Of a stretch of DNA of 5,820 nucleotides, positions 1-5,535 are shown in pieces (position 1 is the first letter of the stretch; every line of letters begins with the position of its first letter). The stretch is from the NCBI GenBank assembly GCA_002439555.1, contig DJOC01000099.1, positions 1,215 through 7,034 of the forward strand. Reading direction: 5' to 3'. This DNA comes from Caryophanales bacterium UBA6448. GTDB lineage: Bacteria > Bacillota_I > Bacilli_A > RF39 > UBA660. The notes under the pieces were generated by a model that did no database searches, was not told where the DNA came from, and saw nothing but the letters and a program-made list of their open reading frames with translations. A program made the position numbers and the translations under genes.

Positions 1-41
1 TTCATCACAAACATATAATATCACATTTTATTTTATTTTAC

Positions 42-58
42 TACTTTAATTTAAAGTA
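42..58. repeat. Short palindrome upstream of tRNA-Gln
   Basis: TACTTTAA and TTAAAGTA form an 8-bp perfect inverted repeat around a single T. It overlaps the proposed -35 of the tRNA promoter. It could be the stem of a weak terminator for a gene left of the window, or chance in AT-rich sequence. There is no clear T tract after it. Confidence 0.4.
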
Positions 59-73
59 ATTTTATGATATAGT
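45..73 (+). promoter_or_regulatory. Possible promoter of tRNA-Gln
   Basis: A -10-like TATAGT at 68-73 lies 17 bases after a weak -35-like TTTAAT at 45-50, which would start transcription about 5 bases before the tRNA. TATGAT at 63-68 is an alternative -10. The -35 matches only three of six consensus positions, and AT-rich DNA gives such hits by chance, so this is weak. Confidence 0.35.
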
Positions 74-84
74 AATTAAGTAAT

Positions 85-160
85 TACCCAGTAGCCAAGC
101 GGTAAGGCATCAGGTTCTGGTCCTGACATTCCATGGGTTCGAATCCTATCTGGGTAACCA
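85..160 (+). tRNA. tRNA-Gln (anticodon CTG), CCA encoded
   Basis: The sequence folds into a full cloverleaf. The 7-bp acceptor stem pairs 85-91 with 150-156. T8 and A9 are at 92-93. The D stem is GCC/GGC (94-96/106-108) with GG in the loop. The anticodon stem TCAGG/CCTGA (110-114/122-126) closes the loop TTCTGGT. The T arm has the TTCGAAT loop at 138-144 and a 5-bp stem with one G-T pair. The discriminator is A157 and CCA is encoded at 158-160. Anticodon CTG (117-119) reads CAG, hence glutamine. The first pair is U1-A72, the weak pair usual for bacterial tRNA-Gln and, in Gram-positives, a known recognition feature for the GatCAB amidotransferase that converts Glu-tRNA(Gln) to Gln-tRNA(Gln). 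The variable loop is 6 nt in my fold. The gene is convergent with the ABC operon. Confidence 0.96.
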
Positions 161-200
161 AATAAAAATAAACAAGAGATTTTACATTTCTTGTTTTTTT
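161..200. terminator. Bidirectional Rho-independent terminator between tRNA-Gln and the ABC operon
   Basis: An 8-bp stem pairs AAACAAGA (170-177) with TCTTGTTT (189-196) around an 11-nt loop. On the plus strand the T run at 194-200 follows the stem, ending the tRNA transcript. On the minus strand the stem is followed by a T-rich tail (ATTTTTATT, 161-169), ending the ABC operon. The stop codon of the last permease (182-184) sits in the loop, so the stem includes the final codons of that gene. Confidence 0.75.
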
Positions 201-1252
201 ATAAAACTAATAATTGATTTTTTTAATGATTTATTTTCAAGTATTAAAACATTAATAATATCAAATATAATAACAATAATTAAAGCATAAAATGATTTAG
301 TTATAATAATTGACAGTATAGAAAAAAGATTTTTATTAAATAATATAAATGAAATAATAAGTAACAATATAAATATTATAAATATAAAAATATAATTGCT
401 TAATAAAATTATTAAACTTTTTAAAGATAAGAAAGTAAATATGTTCTTTTTATTATATCCACATATAAGCATATAACCAATATCATTTTTATCGTTATCA
501 ATAATACTATTAATAATTAAGTATAAAATTATAAAGAAAATAGCTATTATTGCCTTTATTAATATTTTCATTATACTTATTATTTTACTATATGTATTAA
601 TATTTTGAATGCCTGTATAATCAGCAAAATATGCTGGTATATCCTTACTATTCAAATCATCTATAAGTTTTATACTACTTTCATAATCATTTAATACACA
701 TATTAAAATATTATCACTTACATTTAAATTATTATCTAAAAGTATATTTGATATAGTATCAAAAGATGAATAAATTTTTGTATTATCTAAATCATCATAA
801 TATCCTTTTATTAAAAAAGTATAAGTTTTATTATTGAAAACAAATTCAAAATTACTATTAATTTTATATATATTTGCTAAAGTATTTGACACTATTATTT
901 CATTATTTTTAAGTAAGCTTATCTTAGTATTTAAAACTTCTAAATTATCATCATTTATATATGATAAAGTATATTTATTAAACTTTATCAAGGGATATTC
1001 ATAATAAAGCAAACCTATATTTTTATTATTATTAAGATTATTTATAAAATTGTCTTTATCTTTTACGTTAGATAAATTTATTTTAATATATCTATTATTT
1101 ATATTATTTATAATTTCTTTATTAAATTTATAATTATAATAATTTTCTAAAAATATGAAAAAGAAAAATAACATAAAAATAGATAATAAAACTATTAAGT
1201 ATTTTTTTATATATTTAATATTTTTTAAACTAATTACCAAAAGAGTTTTCAT
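182..1252 (-). CDS. ABC transporter permease, FtsX/MacB-like (second permease)
   Basis: A 356-residue membrane subunit of an ABC transporter, expected to pair with the ATPase and permease encoded just upstream. The topology is that of the FtsX/MacB class: one N-terminal membrane helix (about residues 18-35), a roughly 190-residue hydrophilic domain outside the membrane, then three helices (about 230-251, 280-305, 320-338). The loop after the second helix has a glycine-containing LICGYNKKNIFTFL stretch, at the place where FtsX proteins carry their coupling segment to the ATPase. The start overlaps the previous stop by 4 bases (ATGA), with AGGTGA 6 bases before the ATG, so translational coupling is likely. 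The chain is very rich in Ile, Asn, Lys and Leu, as expected at this base composition. Substrate cannot be read from sequence. Family assignment rests on topology and context, since the outer domain is divergent. Confidence 0.85.
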   Translation of the reverse strand: MKTLLVISLKNIKYIKKYLIVLLSIFMLFFFFIFLENYYNYKFNKEIINNINNRYIKINLSNVKDKDNFINNLNNNKNIGLLYYEYPLIKFNKYTLSYINDDNLEVLNTKISLLKNNEIIVSNTLANIYKINSNFEFVFNNKTYTFLIKGYYDDLDNTKIYSSFDTISNILLDNNLNVSDNILICVLNDYESSIKLIDDLNSKDIPAYFADYTGIQNINTYSKIISIMKILIKAIIAIFFIILYLIINSIIDNDKNDIGYMLICGYNKKNIFTFLSLKSLIILLSNYIFIFIIFILLLIISFILFNKNLFSILSIIITKSFYALIIVIIFDIINVLILENKSLKKSIISFIKKQEM

Positions 1253-2421
1253 AAATCACCTAAAATATTTTTTCTTACAAACTTAATATTATAAATATTA
1301 ATAACAAAAATAATAATCAATGAAATAATTATAGCAAAGTAACTATAAATAATAGGAAATTTAGAAAATAAAAATGGATTATAATAAATAGTTATTTTTA
1401 AGATAATAAAAATTAAAAATGTAAATATAATAGATATGCATATACTTATTAAACTTATATAACTATTTTCAATATATAAAATTTTAGTTATATCATTTTT
1501 TGTATAACCAAAACATCTATACAAATTAATAATTTTTGATTTATCAGATATATTTTTCTTATTTATAAAATTAATGATAATTATTAAAAATATTATAATA
1601 AAAATACCTATTAAAAAGGATGTTACATTAACAAAATTTATAAATTTACTATTTATTAAAACGAGTGAACTAGATTCATATCCTAAATCATTTAATTTTT
1701 CTTTTACAAAATCTATATTTTTAATATCATCTACCCTTATAAAAATACTTGAAGTTATATTATCTTGATTATAATTTTCATACGATTTATTATAAATTTT
1801 TTCAATTAAATTTTTATGTGCATAACAAATATTTTCATCAATTATATTGGTGTTATTGTCATATATACCCACGATTTTTAAAGTATCATAATTAACATTT
1901 TTACTTTCATCATTATTGTAAGTATAGTAATAAATATCAATATTTTTATTTAAATATTTATTCATTTTAATAATATCTTTTTTATTAATATTATCTATAT
2001 TACTTTTTGGATAAAAATTTTTAGGACATATTATTTGACTTTCTAAATTAACATCATTATATGAAATATAGTTTATACTATCATTTTCAAAATATCTAAC
2101 TAGCTGAATACTTCCATTTTTTATAAAATCATTTGAATAAACAGTTATATCACTATAATTATCTATAAATGCATCACTTACATGTTTTATTTCTTTAATT
2201 TTATTTATAAGTGAAATTGAATTTGTATTAAAATCCGGATCAATATATAATGTTTTATATGAAAGGTCTTGCTTAATACCATTTTCTATATACATATTCA
2301 TAGATTTTGTAAAGGAAAATACTATTATAAGCAAAATCATTGCAATAGATAAAATGATTACTTTTTTATATATACTTTTATCATTTTTAGAACTTTTTAA
2401 AAAATATAAATAATTACTCAT
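1249..2421 (-). CDS. ABC transporter permease, FtsX/MacB-like (first permease)
   Basis: A 390-residue permease with the same layout as its downstream partner: an N-terminal helix (about 21-37), a long outer domain of about 225 residues, and three C-terminal helices (about 264-286, 320-342, 356-377). The segment LYRCFGYTKNDITKILYIE between helices 2 and 3 matches the 'LG-x-x-x-x-x-I' coupling region typical of FtsX-like permeases. I chose the ATG at 2421, which overlaps the ATPase gene by 8 bases and has GGATGG 8 bases upstream. The ATG four codons earlier (2433) has AAGGG touching the start codon with no spacing, so it is less likely but not excluded. Two different permeases with one ATPase suggest a heterodimeric membrane core. 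In the MacB/LolD/BceAB group such complexes extract lipoproteins or lipids, export peptides, or give resistance and sensing. The substrate here is unknown. Confidence 0.85.
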   Translation of the reverse strand: MSNYLYFLKSSKNDKSIYKKVIILSIAMILLIIVFSFTKSMNMYIENGIKQDLSYKTLYIDPDFNTNSISLINKIKEIKHVSDAFIDNYSDITVYSNDFIKNGSIQLVRYFENDSINYISYNDVNLESQIICPKNFYPKSNIDNINKKDIIKMNKYLNKNIDIYYYTYNNDESKNVNYDTLKIVGIYDNNTNIIDENICYAHKNLIEKIYNKSYENYNQDNITSSIFIRVDDIKNIDFVKEKLNDLGYESSSLVLINSKFINFVNVTSFLIGIFIIIFLIIIINFINKKNISDKSKIINLYRCFGYTKNDITKILYIENSYISLISICISIIFTFLIFIILKITIYYNPFLFSKFPIIYSYFAIIISLIIIFVINIYNIKFVRKNILGDL

Positions 2422-3079
2422 AAAGTTTACCATCCCTTATTTTTAAAATAACATCTGCATATTTTTTTATTTCTTCATTATGAGAAACCACTATTACGCA
2501 TTTTCCCTCAAGGCTTAGTTTTTTTAAAAGCTCAAATATATTTCTTTCATTTTTACTATCCAGGTTTCCTGTAGGTTCATCTGCAAGTATGATATTTGGA
2601 TTATTTATAAGTGCTCTTGCAATTGCAACTCTTTGACATTCTCCTTTAGAAAGTTCACTTGGATAATGATTAACCCTTTTTTCAAGGCCCAAACTATTTA
2701 ATATAGTTATTCCTTTTTCTTTTTTATCTTTATAAGGGATTTTATCTAGCATAATTGGCATGATAACATTTTCATAAGCTTTCATATTATTATTCAAATA
2801 AAATGATTGAAAAACAAAACCTATTTCCTCTTTTCTAATTTTAGAAAGTTGTAAATCATCCAGCGAAGAAACATCAATATTATTTATAAAAACACTACCT
2901 TCATCATAAGTATCAAGAGTTCCTATTAAATGAAGAAAAGTACTTTTGCCAGAACCACTTGGCCCCATTATTGCATAAAATTTACCTTTTTCAAAATTAT
3001 AACTAATATTATTAACAGCTTCGATTTTTTCATTATCTTTATAATAATTTTTAACTAAGTTTTTTACCTTTAATATCAT
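2414..3079 (-). CDS. ABC transporter ATP-binding protein, MacB/LolD-type
   Basis: A 221-residue nucleotide-binding subunit that powers the two permeases downstream. All ABC motifs are visible: Walker A GPSGSGKST (39-47), Q-loop Q91 in GFVFQSFYL, signature LSKGE (143-147) followed by CQRVAIARAL, Walker B IILADE (163-168) with catalytic E168, D-loop GNLDS (171-175) and switch histidine H200. Length and the phrases FVFQSFYL and ILADEPTGNLDS are typical of the MacB/LolD/FtsE/BceA group that works with FtsX-like permeases. The signature differs from the common LSGGQ/E by Lys in place of the first Gly of the pair, while the following G146 is kept, so activity is probably retained. The start is supported by AAAGGG 6 bases before the ATG. 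A promoter within the dyad upstream could let this three-gene operon be controlled apart from the secreted-protein genes. Confidence 0.95.
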   Translation of the reverse strand: MILKVKNLVKNYYKDNEKIEAVNNISYNFEKGKFYAIMGPSGSGKSTFLHLIGTLDTYDEGSVFINNIDVSSLDDLQLSKIRKEEIGFVFQSFYLNNNMKAYENVIMPIMLDKIPYKDKKEKGITILNSLGLEKRVNHYPSELSKGECQRVAIARALINNPNIILADEPTGNLDSKNERNIFELLKKLSLEGKCVIVVSHNEEIKKYADVILKIRDGKLYE

Positions 3080-3099
3080 ACTATTCCCTTTCTTATTGT

Positions 3100-3136
3100 A
3101 TTATACCATATGAGATTTATTTCTCATATGGTATAA
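3100..3136 (-). promoter_or_regulatory. 15-bp perfect dyad with embedded extended -10 promoter of the ABC operon
   Basis: TTATACCATATGAGA (3101-3115) and its exact complement (3122-3136) flank a 6-base spacer. On the minus strand the distal arm reads into TGGTATAAT, a perfect extended -10 (TGnTATAAT, hexamer at 3100-3105). It is followed by a start-site region and the AAAGGG ribosome site of the ATPase gene. No good -35 is present, which extended -10 promoters tolerate. The structure begins 2 bases after the stop of the 146-residue gene. As RNA from upstream it would form a strong hairpin, but no T tract follows, so it is not a classical terminator. It may act as an operator, a partial terminator or an mRNA 3' stabiliser. 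Confidence 0.65.
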
Positions 3137-3138
3137 AC

Positions 3139-3579
3139 TTATTCATAACTTTTCATCAAAACGCTATTTGAAACTAAACCACTATATTGTTCTCCATGAC
3201 CACTATCGCCATCTTTTAAAGCATTTTGATATGTTCCAAATGCATAATATCTTTTTCCAGAGCCAGCATTTCCCATTAAAATTTCTGAATTATTGCCATT
3301 TTTGATGGTAACTAACTTTCTTTTATAAAGAGTATCACTTAAAAGTCCATCTTTATAAAGAGCAATTACAAGTCCTGTATTTGTATCCCCATAATTAACT
3401 GTAACATCATTAATTTGAATCTTATGATTATTGTATTTGTATTTTCTTGAAGATCCAACTAAAGTTGAATTAAAACTTATTGATAATGTACTTATATAAC
3501 CATCGACTGCTGCACAAACTGTTATTGTTAAGCTAACAAGAATAATAAATAGTATAATGCTAAAAATTCCTTTTTTCAT
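3139..3579 (-). CDS. Secreted protein of unknown function, 146 residues, probably beta-rich
   Basis: I do not recognise a named family. The N-terminus is a clear Sec signal peptide: MKKG, a hydrophobic core (about 5-21), then VCA|AVDG, with cleavage most likely after residue 23. The lone Cys22 is in the signal peptide and is not in a proper lipobox (Val precedes it), so a free secreted protein is more likely than a lipoprotein. The mature chain of about 123 residues has no cysteine and alternates short polar/hydrophobic strands (STLSISF, KIQINDVTV, GLVIALYKDG, KLVTIKNG), suggesting a small beta-sandwich. It carries a Gly-rich GNAGSGKRYYAFGTY stretch (about 102-116). The ribosome site AAAGGAGGT is 9 contiguous bases of anti-SD match, the strongest in the window, and points to high expression. 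Position between another secreted protein and an ABC module suggests a secreted effector, bacteriocin-like protein or bait. This is inference only. Confidence 0.85.
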   Translation of the reverse strand: MKKGIFSIILFIILVSLTITVCAAVDGYISTLSISFNSTLVGSSRKYKYNNHKIQINDVTVNYGDTNTGLVIALYKDGLLSDTLYKRKLVTIKNGNNSEILMGNAGSGKRYYAFGTYQNALKDGDSGHGEQYSGLVSNSVLMKSYE

Positions 3580-3583
3580 TCTT

Positions 3584-3621
3584 ACCTCCTTTCTTAAGAA
3601 ATAAATAATTTCTCTAAGAAA
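3584..3621 (-). promoter_or_regulatory. Leader hairpin abutting a very strong ribosome binding site
   Basis: On the minus-strand mRNA, TTTCTTA-G-AGAAAT (3621-3608) pairs with ATTTCTTAAGAAA (3602-3590) around a 5-nt loop: 13 base pairs with one bulged G. The last AAA of the stem is the start of the ribosome site AAAGGAGGT (3592-3584), which is 5 bases from the ATG of the 146-residue gene. GGAGG itself stays unpaired just 3' of the stem. Such 5' stem-loops can protect mRNA from degradation or tune ribosome access. Pairing is certain; the function is inferred. Confidence 0.6.
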
Positions 3622-3629
3622 AGAATATC

Positions 3630-3649
3630 AACATTTTTATAAAAATGTT
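3630..3649. repeat. 20-bp perfect palindrome in the leader of the 146-residue gene
   Basis: AACATTTTTA followed directly by its complement gives a 20-bp perfect palindrome. In RNA it would form a small-loop hairpin. On the minus strand it is followed by GATATTCTTTTCTT, a poor T tract, so it could weakly terminate the upstream 235-residue gene's transcript. It could also be an operator, since its ends AACATT/AATGTT resemble half-sites at the regulator's own promoter (5536-5554). Confidence 0.55.
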
Positions 3650-3650
3650 A

Positions 3651-3666
3651 GAGCCATATAAGCACA
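3651..3666 (-). promoter_or_regulatory. TGTGCTT-N6-CTC motif, start-site-proximal copy
   Basis: This copy of the shared motif (minus strand: TGTGCTT at 3666-3660, CTC at 3653-3651) lies 26 bases downstream of another copy and at the predicted transcription start of the 146-residue gene. A bound protein here would be placed to block initiation. The identity of the binding protein is unknown; the XRE regulator of this locus is the obvious candidate. Confidence 0.45.
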
Positions 3667-3671
3667 ATAAC

Positions 3672-3699
3672 ATTATGGGAAAAAGAAGCACATTTTAAA
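3672..3699 (-). promoter_or_regulatory. Promoter of the 146-residue secreted gene with motif in the spacer
   Basis: Minus-strand TTTAAA (3699-3694, four of six -35 positions), a 16-base spacer and CATAAT (3677-3672, five of six -10 positions). The spacer holds the second copy of TGTGCTT-N6-CCC (3692-3677). The -10 and the bases after it (ATAATGTTATT, 3676-3666) are identical over 11 bases to the -10 region of the regulator's promoter (5545-5535). The -35 overlaps the stop codon of the 235-residue gene. The resulting leader would be about 85 bases long and carry two hairpins. Confidence 0.5.
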
Positions 3700-4402
3700 T
3701 AGAGATGCTTACGCCACCCATTTTATCATAATATGCAGAAACGGAATTTTCAAACAAAAATACATTACCATATCCGTTTTTTGATATTGAATACCTCATA
3801 CTACTTGATTTAGATATGTTAGATGTAGCGTGTTGATAACTGGAATAAACAATTCCAGATTTATTAACATTGTAAATTTGAGTTATTACAATGCTATTAC
3901 CAGCCGTTGGCAATTTTAATGAAACACCGAAACCATTATTTTCTATTTTTGATTGATTATAATTAATATCATTTACATAAGTAATAATATTTTGATTTGT
4001 TAAATGTGTTCCCTCTAAATAAGCACCAAAAACATCGTAGCTACGAATAGTAGGCAATCTTAGCCATTTTAAAGTAGTTGATATTATACAATTATTTCCA
4101 TTACACGATTTTGAAATATTAAGTGACTTACTTTTAGTCGTATGTTCTGTTCCAAATAATTCAATATCATTAGTTAATATATTTGATGTACAACTAACTT
4201 TTTCAAATATAATTGAAAGTTCAACTTCATTAATATTTTCCAAGACATCATTATTGGATATTTTTTGTATAAAATCATATTCACATTTTGAAAGTTGTGT
4301 TCCTTTTTTATTAATATAATAAAAAGCTTGTGCATTGATATCGCTTGTGAATAGAACAACCACTAAAAAAAATATAATTTTTTTCAATTTACTCATATTC
4401 AT
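3695..4402 (-). CDS. Secreted protein of unknown function, 235 residues
   Basis: Start chosen at 4402 because GGAGG (4407-4411) lies 4 bases upstream; the ATG two codons later (4396, spacing 10) is also possible. The frame is open back to 4483, but that longer start lacks a ribosome site and overlaps the regulator gene. Residues 1-26 are a Sec signal peptide (KLKK, hydrophobic core 9-18, NAQA then FYY; cleavage likely after A26). The mature N-terminus YYINKKGTQLSKCEYDFI resembles a 'N-x-x-G-x-x-L-S-x-x-E-Y-D' opening that I associate with secreted proteins of gut low-GC bacteria. I cannot name the family. Four cysteines remain (40, 71, 100, 105), so disulfides are possible. The C-terminal half is beta-rich, with KWLRLPTIRSYDVFGA (about 112-127) and an ending YYDKMGGVSISI. 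It sits between the regulator and the second secreted protein, with its own promoter. Confidence 0.85.
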   Translation of the reverse strand: MNMSKLKKIIFFLVVVLFTSDINAQAFYYINKKGTQLSKCEYDFIQKISNNDVLENINEVELSIIFEKVSCTSNILTNDIELFGTEHTTKSKSLNISKSCNGNNCIISTTLKWLRLPTIRSYDVFGAYLEGTHLTNQNIITYVNDINYNQSKIENNGFGVSLKLPTAGNSIVITQIYNVNKSGIVYSSYQHATSNISKSSSMRYSISKNGYGNVFLFENSVSAYYDKMGGVSISI

Positions 4403-4415
4403 AATTCCTCCAATC

Positions 4416-4446
4416 AAAAAAAATATACAACAAATATGCTGTATAT
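4416..4446 (-). terminator. Rho-independent terminator after the XRE regulator gene
   Basis: On the minus strand ATATACAGCA (4446-4437) pairs with TGTTGTATAT (4432-4423) around a TATT loop. This is a 10-bp stem with one G-U pair, followed by eight Ts (4423-4416; the first T also closes the stem). It ends 20 bases after the regulator's stop and only 4 bases before the GGAGG of the 235-residue gene. It should stop regulator transcripts before the secreted gene. Confidence 0.75.
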
Positions 4447-4470
4447 AAAAGGGCTTAATAAGCACATCAA
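4442..4470 (-). promoter_or_regulatory. Promoter of the 235-residue secreted gene, overlapping the terminator, motif in spacer
   Basis: Minus-strand TTGATG (4470-4465) and TATATA (4447-4442) are 17 bases apart. The -35 overlaps the regulator's TGA stop. The spacer holds TGTGCTT-N6-CCC (4466-4451) and a small dyad GCTTA-T-TAAGC (4463-4453), which look like an operator. The predicted start (about 4437-4435) lies in the terminator loop, so transcripts from here lack the 5' arm of the terminator stem and would escape it. Each hexamer matches four of six consensus bases. Confidence 0.5.
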
Positions 4471-5507
4471 GAAATAAAATCATTAATTATATTCCAAAAT
4501 CTTGCTATTTCATCATTTGCATTTTCACATTTATCACTTATACATTCTACTTTTTTATTATATATAAAAGTATCTTTATCACTAAAATATGAAAGAGTAT
4601 TTACATTAACATCATAATTCCATATTTCACTATTATCATTTGAAAACACAGTTACTATTTTTGTATTTGAACTATAATTTAGTATATACTCGTTATTAAT
4701 ATTTATATTTTCATCAGGTTTTATTTTACTAATTAAAGTTTTAATATTTTCATTAACCTTTATATCATCTTTTGCTTTAATAAGGGAACTTTTATCTCTT
4801 TTTTTAGGAATAAAATAATTATTTATATAATCATTTAAAAAATTTAATTTTATATTTTCTTCATTATCCCCAAAATAAATTTTTAATATAACACTATAAT
4901 CTTTTTTTACAAAGTTAATTAAATCATATTCATCATAACCATAAAAATCAGTTAATAAAACATTAATATAATCACCTTTATAAACTACTTCTGAATTATT
5001 ATTATTTTTAAGTAATAATTCTACTTTATCAATATTTTTATTATTTTTATTAATTAGATTTCCCAGATAAAAATAATAAACATCATTAGTATATATTAAA
5101 AATCCATCATTAACTTCATAGTTTTCACTTTGACCATTAACCTTATATAACCTTGTTTTTTTAAAAGAAAAAATAAAGTAAATAAATAAAAATGAAATAA
5201 TTAATAAAATCATCAAAGATGAAATTATTTTAATGATTTTTTTATTTTTATAGTTTGCCTCATATAAATTAACAATTACCTTTTCATCATTTTTATTTAC
5301 GTAATCACCATTTAATAAATCATTAATTGTAACATTAAAGATTTTACTTAATCTTAATAAAGAACTAGAGTCAGGCATAGTAACGCCTCTTTCCCATTTA
5401 CTTACTGCAGTTCTATCTATAGGAATTTTTTGTGCCAACTCTTCTTGGGTAAGTCCATTATCTACTCTTAATTTTTTTATAAACGAACCAATTTTATTAA
5501 TATCCAT
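4467..5507 (-). CDS. Membrane-anchored XRE-family transcriptional regulator
   Basis: A 346-residue one-component regulator. Residues 6-66 are a helix-turn-helix of the XRE/Cro-C1 family: IGSFIKKLRVDNGLTQEELAQKI, then a recognition helix in DRTAVSKWERG, then MPDSSSLLRLSKIFNVTINDLLNG. A single hydrophobic membrane segment follows at about 91-115, bounded by KNKK and FKK. The remaining 230 residues should lie outside the cell. They are Asn/Asp/Lys-rich with many short beta-like strands and end with a CxxxxC pair (C322, C327). The layout suggests an outside sensor linked to DNA binding at the membrane. AAAGGAG lies 5 bases before the ATG. The gene follows priA by 55 bases and is ended by its own terminator. 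A dyad over its -10 suggests autoregulation, and shared promoter sequence suggests it controls the secreted genes too. The ligand is unknown. Confidence 0.9.
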   Translation of the reverse strand: MDINKIGSFIKKLRVDNGLTQEELAQKIPIDRTAVSKWERGVTMPDSSSLLRLSKIFNVTINDLLNGDYVNKNDEKVIVNLYEANYKNKKIIKIISSLMILLIISFLFIYFIFSFKKTRLYKVNGQSENYEVNDGFLIYTNDVYYFYLGNLINKNNKNIDKVELLLKNNNNSEVVYKGDYINVLLTDFYGYDEYDLINFVKKDYSVILKIYFGDNEENIKLNFLNDYINNYFIPKKRDKSSLIKAKDDIKVNENIKTLISKIKPDENININNEYILNYSSNTKIVTVFSNDNSEIWNYDVNVNTLSYFSDKDTFIYNKKVECISDKCENANDEIARFWNIINDFIS

Positions 5508-5535
5508 AATTACTCCTTTAAAACTATTTTAACAA

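Noticed and set aside
1..30. Possible end or start of another gene at the left edge
   Set aside because: Only a few codons are open in any frame, no ribosome site or recognisable residues are present, so nothing can be supported.
133..160. tRNA-Gln 3' end as an attachment site for an integrated element
   Set aside because: No copy of the tRNA 3' end was found near the other side of the block and no integrase gene is in the window.
1574..1768. A 64-codon open frame on the plus strand
   Set aside because: It lies wholly inside the first permease gene on the other strand, has no ribosome site and shows no protein-like features.
3139..3579. Lactococcin 972-family bacteriocin or a lipoprotein
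   Set aside because: The Trp/Tyr/His-rich pattern I expect for lactococcin 972 is not visible, and the signal-peptide cysteine is preceded by Val rather than Gly, Ala or Ser, so no lipobox is present.
4174..4359. A 61-codon open frame on the minus strand
   Set aside because: It lies inside the 235-residue secreted gene in another frame and lacks a convincing start.
1249..4469. Mycoplasma-type genetic code (TGA as Trp)
   Set aside because: TGA ends the first permease and the regulator at sensible places, and tryptophans I checked are TGG.
4403..4483. An N-terminal extension of 27 codons for the 235-residue secreted protein, starting at 4483
   Set aside because: No ribosome site precedes 4483, the extension overlaps the regulator's C-terminal codons, it reads through the terminator, and it would bury the signal peptide. 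GGAGG supports 4402.
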